64,000 nucleotides of DNA from assembly GCA_000818945.1 (NCBI GenBank), contig KN805381.1:415035-479034 (forward strand), in the 5' to 3' direction. Every line of letters begins with the position of its first letter. Positions within the stretch are counted from its first letter, which is position 1. The translations under genes and the position numbers were made by a program. The notes under the pieces are model-generated. The model was not told the DNA's origin and ran no database searches. It saw only the letters and a program-made list of their open reading frames with translations. Below, piece by piece: positions 20,718-28,843 of the stretch. The DNA comes from Schizochytrium sp. CCTCC M209059 (Eukaryota > Sar > Bigyra > Thraustochytrida > Thraustochytriidae).

Positions 20718-20866
20718 TGGTCCGATTCCCTAGCAAAAGCGTCGAGACGCGCCGCCACGAAAATGATGAAAAATTCTCGATCGACATGTTTTTTTTCTTT
20801 AGTACTTTATAACTTGTTAGCGACGAGGGCAAGGTATAAATTGAGCTTACCATGGGGCCTAGTTCA

Positions 20867-21568
20867 TTAGAGCTCTTGTTTGTCGGTCGCTTCGTCTTCA
20901 GTGCCAAAGGTGGTGATGCGCTTGAGAATCTGCAGACGGCGAGCGAGCCAATCGGCGAGATCGGGCTTCATCTTGGATCCTTGCATGCCGGTGAGGCGCT
21001 CAATTTGTTTGGCAACTTCTTCGGCAGACGTACCGCGCATCTTGGTGGCGTACTTTGCCTCGCGCTCGTCGCAGTTCTCGAGCGTCGTCGGATCGCACCG
21101 CATAGCAGGGACCTTGTTGCCATTGATGGAGAGAAGTTCAATGGTGAAGACGAGTGCGGCCCCGGGCGGGATCGAGGGCGGCGCGCCGCGGTCACCGTAC
21201 GCAAGATCGCTCGGAATGTACAGCTCGAGTTTATCGCCTTCCACCATGAGCTGCATCGCCTCAGTCCATCCACGAATGACCTGATTTGGGGCAAAGTCGA
21301 TGGGTTCGCCACGATCAACGCTCGAGTCAAAGACCTCGCCCGAAATGAGGGTTCCATGGTAGTGGCACGTGCAAGGCGAGTCGACTGTCGGATGGTACTT
21401 GCCTTCACCGCGCTGAAGCACCTTGTACTGCAGGCCGGACTCGAGCGACACCACGTCCGGCTTTGCGGCGTTGGACTCCAAGAAGGCAACGCCCTCCGGG
21501 TCTGCCGCGCCATGTGCGGCCAGGACTGCCGAGGCAGCCACAGCCGCCGCAAGGAACCAGGCGCGCAT
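20867..21568 (-). CDS. ER-type FKBP peptidyl-prolyl isomerase with KQEL terminus
   Basis: 233 residues from ATG 21568. A signal peptide (about residues 1-21, AAAVAASAVLAAHGAA) is followed by one FKBP domain (about 40-150) with GLQYKVLQRGEG, CHYHGTLISGEVFDSS, PNQVIRGWTEAMQLM, PSDLAYGDRGAPPSIPPGAALVFTIELL. These carry the usual active-site Tyr, Phe, Asp, Ile and Trp positions. A C-terminal helical extension with Cys pairs (MRCDPTTLENCDE) and MKPDLADWLARRLQILK resembles the helical D-type modules of ER proteins. The chain ends in KQEL, a KDEL-like ER-retrieval signal. Probable role: proline-isomerising chaperone in the secretory pathway. It is convergent with the coiled-coil gene and divergent from the RNase Z gene. 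Confidence 0.93.
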   Translation of the reverse strand: MRAWFLAAAVAASAVLAAHGAADPEGVAFLESNAAKPDVVSLESGLQYKVLQRGEGKYHPTVDSPCTCHYHGTLISGEVFDSSVDRGEPIDFAPNQVIRGWTEAMQLMVEGDKLELYIPSDLAYGDRGAPPSIPPGAALVFTIELLSINGNKVPAMRCDPTTLENCDEREAKYATKMRGTSAEEVAKQIERLTGMQGSKMKPDLADWLARRLQILKRITTFGTEDEATDKQEL

Positions 21569-21879
21569 CTTGCCGCACAGAGACAGGGCACCTCGGGGTC
21601 AGAAGGGGAACGGCGGACGAGGGGCACGCAAAAGCTGTCCGGCAGCGACGAGAGATTCAAGGTCTGATGAGAGGCAAAAACAATACAAGAACAACTTCAA
21701 TCTCCCTCGCTCTGGTGGGTACTGATCTCTGGCCAATTGTGGTCCCATATGCGCCGCTCCTCCATTTTCCATTTCTGCCGCACCACCACCAAAGCAGAAG
21801 CAGAGCAGCAGCCTAGGCTGCTACGAGCCGACATTGCGAGGCAACGAGGACCTCTACTGGTTCGACGGAGCCCGCGAGG
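21569..21879. promoter_or_regulatory. Divergent promoter between FKBP and RNase Z genes
   Basis: 311 bp separate two start codons that point away from each other, so both promoters must lie here unless a leader intron exists. No clear TATA box. Confidence 0.5.
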
Positions 21880-24237
21880 ATGGAGTGCGAACACAGGGTC
21901 TCGGTGCTGGCCACCGGGTCCTTTGGTACGGCACCGACGCTGGTGCTGGCCGTAGAGGCGCCGGGGAGAGTCAAGATGGACCTTTTGCGCGACAAGACCC
22001 AGGAGGGCCAAGGAACCTCTTTTGCGGCGGAAGGCCAGGGCAAAGTCGATATCGAGGAGGATCATGAACTGCAACGACTCGAGGATGAGGCTCATAAAGT
22101 CTATGGTCGGATACTTTTCGACGCAGGCGAGGGCACGCAAAGGTTGTGTGCCCAGTTCCGGGTCAAGTCTGCCAAAGTCCGTGCGATCTGCCTTACAACG
22201 CTCGACGCAGCCACCGCTGGTGGCGTTGGCGGAATTTACTTTTCGCTGGCCGATGCAGGTGCCCCAACACTTGCAGTTCGGGGACCGCAGGGTACTCTGG
22301 ATTTTGTCAATGCGCACAAACGCTTCATTCCTCGTCGATGGCCCGAAGTCAATGCTGTGGATGTTGGTCGTGCAGCTTGTCATCAGGCCAAGTATGAAGA
22401 GCTTGATCTTGTTGATTTACTCATGGTCACGCTTCGAGCGGGTGAGAACGCAGTGGAAAAGCAATCTAATTATTGTCATTGGTGTGCCGTTGATCGCGCA
22501 CGAGAAACAAGTGACAGCAGTGACGACGACGATGAAGAAGAAGAAGAAGAAGAAGAAGAAGAAGAAGAAGAAGATGATGATGATGATGATAATGATGACG
22601 ATGACGATGACGATGACAATGACGATGACGACGACGATGACGATGACGAAGAAGATGAAGAGGACCAAGAGGATCAAGAGGAGGAGGCAACGAGCATCGT
22701 GTATCTCGTTCGACTTTGGCAGCGCATCAACTACGATGGCAAAAGCCCCCGTCGTGATGGAGCAAACATGATTCTTGCCATCGTGAACTGTCCGAGCGAA
22801 GCGCACCTTTCGTCTCTGACATGTAGCATTCATTTGAGAAGCGACAAGACATGTGGCCATGAGGCCAAAACAATCATTCACTTGTCCCCCAAATGTGTGG
22901 TGGAGACTCCAGCATACCAGACGTGGATTACTGCACGGTCGATCGCACGACACGTTTTTGTGCATGAGAGCTTTTGCAAGGCCAAACCGGACCCATTCGC
23001 ATCGTCTGCGCGCTGGAACGCCCGTGTTCGTGAAGCATCTCCCCGACTATTACCGCGAAGTGCTGCAGAGGATGCTCTTTGTGCTGAAGCAGACGCAATG
23101 GGCGCGACGCAGCCAACGCAAAAACTTCTTGCCCCGGGGAGCAAGGAATATATTGGGGATCACATCATGGCAGCTGTACATTTGAAAGTAAAGTCCATGG
23201 AAGTGTGTCGCGACGATCATCGAGCACATGGTTTTTTACTGCAGCGTAGGCTACTAAGCAAGGCTGAGAAGGATGCAAAAAAGGACACGGATGCAAATGG
23301 CACAGATGCTAACGAGGTGTGCATCGACGACGTTGTCATGGAGGAGACTGTCAGCAGCAGCAGCAATAATGAACATCATGAAGATGCAAGCATTACATTT
23401 TTGGGCACGGGAGCCGCCAAGCCCGCAAAACTGCGAAATTGCAGTGGCATCCTGCTGCAATTTGCTAATGCTCAAGGTTACGGCTTGCTTGATGTCGGTG
23501 AAGGAAGCTATTCGCAAATGGCGCGCCTCTACGGCTTGTCGCGTGCGCAAGAAGTTGTCCGCGAGCTCAAATGGATTTGCATCTCGCACGCTCATCTAGA
23601 CCACCATGGCGGGCTTGCTCGAATACTTGAGGTTCGGGCTGCTTTGGGTTGTGCAGAGACGCTTGATATCTATGGCCCCGGTACCGTGGGTCAGTTTCTC
23701 GAGGATCTCGTCAAGCTTCAGCCCATGGTGCGCGCTACCTTTCGGCACTTCCGCCAGGCGCAGCAGGGACTGCGTAGTCTAAACGCTCAAGTGTGTGATG
23801 TCTTCCATTGCCGAGACGCCTTTGCCATTGGACTTCTGGTGCCCACACGGGATGGTTCGAGCGTATGGCTCGTGTACTCTGGTGACACGCGTCCATGTCC
23901 GAAGATGTGGCGCGCACTGAGTAGTCCGCCGCGGGGCGCGGTAGCTGCTTATCGCGTTCTGGTACACGAAGCGACTTTTGATGATTCGCGCAAAGACCAG
24001 GCCGTGCGCAAGAGGCACAGCACGATTGGTGAAGCTTGTGAGGCAGCTCAAGCGATGGCGTCGAACGTGCTCGTTTTAACGCACTTTAGTCAGCGTTATC
24101 CTCGTAGCGCGACGACGCAGATTGCGAGTCAAGCTCCCACCATTCTCGCTTCTGATCTTTTGTGCGTACCTTTGCTGTCAAATCTCAATGAACTGCAGGC
24201 GCTTGCTCGAACGCAACGATTGGATCGATTGTCATGA
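21880..24237 (+). CDS. ELAC2: Long-form ribonuclease Z (tRNA 3' endonuclease, ELAC2 type)
   Basis: 785 residues, intronless. As in other long-form RNase Z proteins there are two metallo-beta-lactamase halves. The degenerate N-terminal half has ILFDAGEGTQRLCAQFRVK and GGVGGIYFSLADAG. The catalytic C-terminal half begins FLGTGAAKPAKLRNCSG (near 507) and has the zinc motif SHAHLDHHGG (near 568), YSGDTRPCP (near 667), LVHEATFDDS (near 694) and LTHFSQRYP (near 734). It removes 3' trailers from pre-tRNAs in nucleus or mitochondria. Between the halves sits a Glu/Asp-only insert of about 60 residues (22511-22690; GAAGAAGAA then GATGATGAC codon runs). No clear organelle presequence. Confidence 0.95.
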   Translation: MECEHRVSVLATGSFGTAPTLVLAVEAPGRVKMDLLRDKTQEGQGTSFAAEGQGKVDIEEDHELQRLEDEAHKVYGRILFDAGEGTQRLCAQFRVKSAKVRAICLTTLDAATAGGVGGIYFSLADAGAPTLAVRGPQGTLDFVNAHKRFIPRRWPEVNAVDVGRAACHQAKYEELDLVDLLMVTLRAGENAVEKQSNYCHWCAVDRARETSDSSDDDDEEEEEEEEEEEEEDDDDDDNDDDDDDDDNDDDDDDDDDEEDEEDQEDQEEEATSIVYLVRLWQRINYDGKSPRRDGANMILAIVNCPSEAHLSSLTCSIHLRSDKTCGHEAKTIIHLSPKCVVETPAYQTWITARSIARHVFVHESFCKAKPDPFASSARWNARVREASPRLLPRSAAEDALCAEADAMGATQPTQKLLAPGSKEYIGDHIMAAVHLKVKSMEVCRDDHRAHGFLLQRRLLSKAEKDAKKDTDANGTDANEVCIDDVVMEETVSSSSNNEHHEDASITFLGTGAAKPAKLRNCSGILLQFANAQGYGLLDVGEGSYSQMARLYGLSRAQEVVRELKWICISHAHLDHHGGLARILEVRAALGCAETLDIYGPGTVGQFLEDLVKLQPMVRATFRHFRQAQQGLRSLNAQVCDVFHCRDAFAIGLLVPTRDGSSVWLVYSGDTRPCPKMWRALSSPPRGAVAAYRVLVHEATFDDSRKDQAVRKRHSTIGEACEAAQAMASNVLVLTHFSQRYPRSATTQIASQAPTILASDLLCVPLLSNLNELQALARTQRLDRLS
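22525..22690 (+). repeat. Poly-Glu/poly-Asp trinucleotide tract in RNase Z
   Basis: (GAA)n shading into (GAT/GAC)n and back. In-frame expansion between the two lactamase halves. Its antisense is read as poly-Phe/Val/Ile shadows. Confidence 0.9.
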
Positions 24238-24397
24238 GAGTCTGCTTTGTTATTCCTTCCCTTTTTAGGGGGTTAGTATCTTACAATGTCTCAAGGACGT
24301 CCGTGTAATTTAAATTTTTGGGGGTGAGAGAAAGAAGTCTTTGCGCTGCGACACCAAGTCATAAAGATCTGGAAGTAAAAAGGATAGATTTTGAGAT

Positions 24398-26554
24398 TTA
24401 TTGCGAACTATGAGTTGCGATGGCGTTGAGATCGATGCCGCAAACCTGAAGAGTTGCTGGGTCCCGAAGGAAACAGTCTCCGGTCAAGGTAAGAGAGCCA
24501 TTCTTGAATCCAGGGAGGGCAGCCAGATCCCTACGCACGAGAGGAGATCCAAAATAGGGATGGGCAACGCAAGGCTCTGTGAATTCATGGCCCAAGGTCA
24601 CGCAGGTATACCCATTGACGCAAACAGTGTGACCATCTGCGAGAAGAAGATTGTAGACGGCGTCAACCTTGCGCGCGTCAGAGAGGGAGGCCTCGGGAAG
24701 GTCGCACGGGAAAGCCCAAGCATTGCTCGCAGAAATGTACATGGGGTGGTAGGGCGTGATGCGAAGACCACCGGGGAAGCTGACGAGCGGATCGGGGATC
24801 TCGGAGGTCGCTGACGATTTTGACAGCTCGAAACGGATGACGCACTCCACGCGAGCAGGCTTGTTGCCCCAAGAAAGAACGTGATCGCCACGTCTGATCT
24901 CGGAAATCCGCTTTTGCGACAGCTCACTGCCGGGGGCCATGTCGACAACGCAGTCCGGCGCAAAGCAGCCGCGCGAGACGTTGAGGTACATATTGCGCAT
25001 GGCCTCGCGGGAGACAGGCTCTGCCGAGCGCCGGCGTGACGGTTTAGGAGGAGGCACAGCGTCAAAGGAAGCCTCGGCCTTGTCGCGAATCGTAAGGAAG
25101 CGGGCGCCACGTGCGTAAATCTGAACGCCAGGATCCTTGAAGTTGTTGCATACTTCAAGAGCGTGCGCGCTGAGCAAAGAGCGCAGATAGCGTTGCCCCC
25201 ATCGCTCAAAGGCATCACTTGTGCTCACAGCCTCAAGAATCTGACCTCTGGCGTCAGCGAGCATGGCCTCGACTGCGGCGCGAGCAGAGGGGTTCGAGAG
25301 AGTCGACATGGCATTTTGCAAGTTCTCGCACAGCGCCTTTACGCCGCTAGCGAGATAGGGCTTGAATTTCGTTTCGCAAAGGCTAGCCAGTGTCCGAGCA
25401 AGGTCGCTCCGCTGTGCTGCGACAATGGTGTGTTGCGCGGTGTCAGGCGATGAAGGCACAACGTCAGCCTCGACTCGAGTAAGATCTGGTGCGCAGGTTT
25501 GTCGAAAGGTGAGCCCCACGTCGACGAGGTCGGTGGCCTTATCAAACTCGAGGTACACGGATCGAGGCTGTGCGTACTGCAGGGCGCCGAGGCGAATCAC
25601 AAGACCCCAGTCGATCATATCGAGCGCGAAACGTGCCCGGAGCGAATCCAGACAACCCTTGGTGAGAACAAGGCCGTCCGGCAGGCTAATGCTGAGACGC
25701 GTGTCCATGGCAAATGTGCTAAAGGTGTTTGCACAAGCGTGAATGAAGACGGTGCCAACCATGCCGGCGTCGGGAATAAATGCGTACGATCCTGCGCATA
25801 CGCGTGCAATGCTTTGCAATAGCGTGGCGTCCATGTTGTACCCGAATCCAAAGGTGTTTACAGTACAAGGCAGGCGACCCTCGGTCTCAATATAGCGTTC
25901 CAGGGTTGGGATATGGCCGCGAGGGGGTTCAACGTTGGGCATGCCGTCAGTAAAGAGAAAGATGGATGCGAGGCCCTCTTTGGCTTGAGGGTCCTTGCTG
26001 ATGAGATTGAGACCATCTCGCAGACCGCTCCAGAGGTTGGTGGCTGCTTGTGGGTGAAGATGATCGAGATGTTCTTGCACTTTCGTTCTTCCGACGTCGT
26101 CGCACTGCACTCTTTCGCAAATTACCTTGGAAACGGAATGAAAAGTGACCAAGGAGATGTAGTCGTTGTTCGACATTGTTGCAAGAATGGTGGAGATGGA
26201 ATGCTTGACGACGTCGAGCACGGAGAGTCCGCTTGATTCGACACTGCCGTCGGCGTCCTTGACGCTTGCATCGGCGCCCATGGATCCGCTCACGTCAATA
26301 ACGCAGCATACATGATGCGGGGCGACCTTTTCGTCGATTTCCTCCGGGGGGCGAATCGTCAGCAGAGCAGCGTGTCCCTCCTTTTCCTTGGAGATGCTCA
26401 CGCGCGTCGCCGTGCTCTCCCTCTCGCCTGCCTCGGCCCCCGCGAACCCCATCGTGGCGTCGAAACTCATCCCGCTTGCTGCCGCCGCCGCTGCCGAGTC
26501 CGTCTCGCAGTTCCCCGGCGCGGGCGGCGGCGTGCTGGGCTCCTTGTACACCAT
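24398..26554 (-). CDS. vWA domain protein with C-terminal Hint (vint-type) domain
   Basis: 718 residues from ATG 26554. The frame opens upstream only through a GTG. The N-terminal ~60 residues are Pro/Ala-rich. The von Willebrand A domain (about 75-270) has a complete MIDAS: CVIDVSGSMG (near 86), the Thr in QAATNLWSGL and the Asp in FLFTDGMPN. A beta-rich middle region and a helical segment follow. From about residue 528 comes a Hint fold: GCFAPDCVVDMA at its start, SEIRRGDHVLSWG, and ITPYHPMYI as the HP-containing B block. The family is known as vWA-Hint (vwaint/vint) proteins in protists and fungi, with roles proposed in ubiquitin-related or self-processing biology but not settled. No signal peptide. 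It is convergent with RNase Z. Confidence 0.9.
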   Translation of the reverse strand: MVYKEPSTPPPAPGNCETDSAAAAAASGMSFDATMGFAGAEAGERESTATRVSISKEKEGHAALLTIRPPEEIDEKVAPHHVCCVIDVSGSMGADASVKDADGSVESSGLSVLDVVKHSISTILATMSNNDYISLVTFHSVSKVICERVQCDDVGRTKVQEHLDHLHPQAATNLWSGLRDGLNLISKDPQAKEGLASIFLFTDGMPNVEPPRGHIPTLERYIETEGRLPCTVNTFGFGYNMDATLLQSIARVCAGSYAFIPDAGMVGTVFIHACANTFSTFAMDTRLSISLPDGLVLTKGCLDSLRARFALDMIDWGLVIRLGALQYAQPRSVYLEFDKATDLVDVGLTFRQTCAPDLTRVEADVVPSSPDTAQHTIVAAQRSDLARTLASLCETKFKPYLASGVKALCENLQNAMSTLSNPSARAAVEAMLADARGQILEAVSTSDAFERWGQRYLRSLLSAHALEVCNNFKDPGVQIYARGARFLTIRDKAEASFDAVPPPKPSRRRSAEPVSREAMRNMYLNVSRGCFAPDCVVDMAPGSELSQKRISEIRRGDHVLSWGNKPARVECVIRFELSKSSATSEIPDPLVSFPGGLRITPYHPMYISASNAWAFPCDLPEASLSDARKVDAVYNLLLADGHTVCVNGYTCVTLGHEFTEPCVAHPYFGSPLVRRDLAALPGFKNGSLTLTGDCFLRDPATLQVCGIDLNAIATHSSQ

Positions 26555-27187
26555 CCTGTGCTTGCTCGCTCGCGCCGACCTCCGACCTCTTTCTTTCTCT
26601 TCGCTCGGCTGGGCTCGGCTGGGCTCGGCTGGGCTGGGCTTGCTTTGTTGCCTTGCTTGCTTGCTTTGGTTTGCTCTTGAGCATAGATAACCTCTTACGC
26701 GTTTGCTGTCTGTCGAGGCCTCGTGCACCGGGGTACGCGTACCTGGCCCCGCCCTCGCCAGTGCCACGCTTCACGGCCTTGTGCTCGCTCTCGCGGCTGG
26801 CCGGAGGTTCTCGTGGCAGCCTGCAGGGTGTATCGATCCCAGGCCGCTCTCGCGCACCGTGTAGTACTACATATGCTTCCGGTGGCCGCGGCGGGTTGGC
26901 ACGCGCCTAAAAGGCACACCGAGAACTGGCGCGAGTACCCACGCGGCTGGCTGGCCAAGAGCCTGCACGAGCCTCAGGCTCTCACTGGTTGGCGCCGAAT
27001 TTTTTGGTGTTGGGGACGCGTACGGCTTGGGACAACATCTTCTTGGGCTGGAGAAGAACAAGCCTAGGACGGGGGATAGAGGCGCGAGGGGGATAAATGG
27101 CATGAGGAGACGATTAGGTGGGCCCCCACGCGATCGCAGCGCGTTCTCGTCGGGTAAAAGAGGCTGGATGTGTAGAAAAGTGAGCAC

Positions 27188-27223
<36 letters not shown>

Positions 27224-27292
27224 CAAAAAGGTATTGTTCATAACAGAGAGAGAGAAAAGGCCTTGTACTCCCCACCACAGAGTATTACAAGC
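26555..27292. other. Intergenic region with GCTGGGCTCG repeats and AAGC microsatellite
   Basis: Upstream of the vWA-Hint gene. Holds a repeated GGCTCGGCTG decamer (26608-26640), GCTTGCCTTGCTTG runs, and (AAGC)n at 27189-27222. Open frames are compositional. Confidence 0.5.
27189..27222. repeat. (AAGC)n tetranucleotide microsatellite
   Basis: About eight head-to-tail AAGC copies, just beyond the 3' end of the FG-GAP gene. Confidence 0.9.
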
Positions 27293-28843
27293 TCAGCCCG
27301 ACATGTCGATAAAGACGCGAGGCGTTAACCTTTGGTCTTGGGCGCGACGGCGGTCGCGGCGACGCTTGGAAATCGCGATGAGAGCGGCAATGGTGGCGGT
27401 GGCAAGGACGAAAACGCCAAGGCCGATGAAAATGAGGTAGTCCGTGATGGCAAGCGTGTTGTCGGTAGAATCCTCGGCCTCGAAGATGACGCCAACCTCG
27501 GCGAGAGAGGAGGAGGCCACGATCTCTCCGTTCGGCGTGATCGCGATCGCGCTCCCCATGGAGTCGCCAAGACGCGAAGCCTCGGCAAGAGGACTCTTGA
27601 TGCGGGAGGTCTCTGCCCACGTTTTGGAAGCGTCGAAAATGCGCAACGAGGGAATCACATTATCACTATCGTCGTCGCTGGTGGCGCTGGGGTCCAAGAC
27701 GGGCGCAGACACCACGAGCATGCTCCCGTCAAAAGCCAAACTTTCGGCAAAATTAAATTCATGACGAAAGAGACCCGAGACATCGTCAAAGAGCGAGCGA
27801 TTATGCATCCAGTCGGCCTGCAAGGATTCTCGAATGTAAATATGGACAGCGCCAGATCGTGCCTCGGTCGTCATATTCTGGCCCAGGAGGACCTCTTCGC
27901 CGTCGTTCGTAATGTAGCCACTGATGCGACGCAAGCCGCGCGAAGCTACCGCGAGAATCTTTTTGTCGGGAGAGATAGCCACGGCGTGGCCAAAGAGAGC
28001 GCACGTGTTTTGTACTTGAAAAGAGCTATAAGTAGTTTCGTTGTTGAGGCTGCTCGTTTGGTAAACCGTGCGCAAACAACGCGAGTCACCAGGAGCCTGG
28101 AGACTGGCTGTCTGGACCCAATATGAGTCGGTGTCGTTACGCTCAAAAATCATGAGATCTCCATAGGCAGAAAGAAGCATGTCGTCCGTTGTGGGTTCAT
28201 CAGTGAGCGAATCCCCTACAACAAGCATGGTGGCGTCCGTGCTGAGCGCTAGGGCGGACCCAAAGGTTTCAGATTTAGAAGAGGCAATCGTCTGTACGCC
28301 AAGGGTGGTGCTTTCCGCATTAGCGACACTCCACAAGGGTTCAGCTTTTATCGTAGTCGATGAGCTCTTGCTTGCAAGAATAGCGTCTTCGTCTTGCTCT
28401 CCATTGGTGACCAAGAGTTGACGCGTTGCGGCTGTTTGATTATCATCGATGCAAACCAAGGCAGCAGCTGCGTCTTGCAAGTGCATGTTGACAGGCAACT
28501 CGCAGACGCCGTCAAGCCATGTTGATGTGCTCTCGAGGATAAAGCTCGCGGTTGCGTCGTCGAAGGTGTAGCGGTTTATGACGGCGCCATCGGTGGCGAC
28601 AAAGTTGTCGCGATCGATGGCAAAGACAAAATCGACGTCGACGCTTTCCATGTCATTGTCTACAACGTTGACGAGCGACCATTCAGAGAGCCCTTGTTCA
28701 TTTTTCCCGTCAAGCTGCAGCACGTTGGGGCTTCCCGCACTCAGCGCCACAACGATACCATGCGACGTGCTGAGCGCATACGCCTCCCCTCCGTATAGCC
28801 CTTCGTGCGCGCCGTCAACTGCAGAAGGGAGCCACGCCACCAT
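27293..28843 (-). CDS. FG-GAP beta-propeller membrane protein (N-terminus uncertain)
   Basis: 516 residues if started at ATG 28843. The frame continues to ATG 29149 but the extra ~100 residues look untranslated. At least four FG-GAP-like blades are visible: FGSALALSTDATMLVVGDS, FGHAVAISPDKKILAVAS, FAESLAFDGSMLVVSAP and MGSAIAITPNGEIVASSS. N-glycosylation sequons suggest the propeller is extracellular. A single membrane helix (YLIFIGLGVFVLATATIAALIAI) and a short Arg-rich cytoplasmic tail (KRRRDRRRAQDQRL) close it. It resembles integrin-alpha-type heads of stramenopile surface proteins; ligand unknown. A type I protein should have a signal peptide and none is seen. An ACTGAC motif plus CTCCCTTCTGCAG at 28850-28819 suggests exon 2 really starts at 28818 and that a signal-peptide exon lies upstream. 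Confidence 0.75.
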   Translation of the reverse strand: MVAWLPSAVDGAHEGLYGGEAYALSTSHGIVVALSAGSPNVLQLDGKNEQGLSEWSLVNVVDNDMESVDVDFVFAIDRDNFVATDGAVINRYTFDDATASFILESTSTWLDGVCELPVNMHLQDAAAALVCIDDNQTAATRQLLVTNGEQDEDAILASKSSSTTIKAEPLWSVANAESTTLGVQTIASSKSETFGSALALSTDATMLVVGDSLTDEPTTDDMLLSAYGDLMIFERNDTDSYWVQTASLQAPGDSRCLRTVYQTSSLNNETTYSSFQVQNTCALFGHAVAISPDKKILAVASRGLRRISGYITNDGEEVLLGQNMTTEARSGAVHIYIRESLQADWMHNRSLFDDVSGLFRHEFNFAESLAFDGSMLVVSAPVLDPSATSDDDSDNVIPSLRIFDASKTWAETSRIKSPLAEASRLGDSMGSAIAITPNGEIVASSSLAEVGVIFEAEDSTDNTLAITDYLIFIGLGVFVLATATIAALIAISKRRRDRRRAQDQRLTPRVFIDMSG

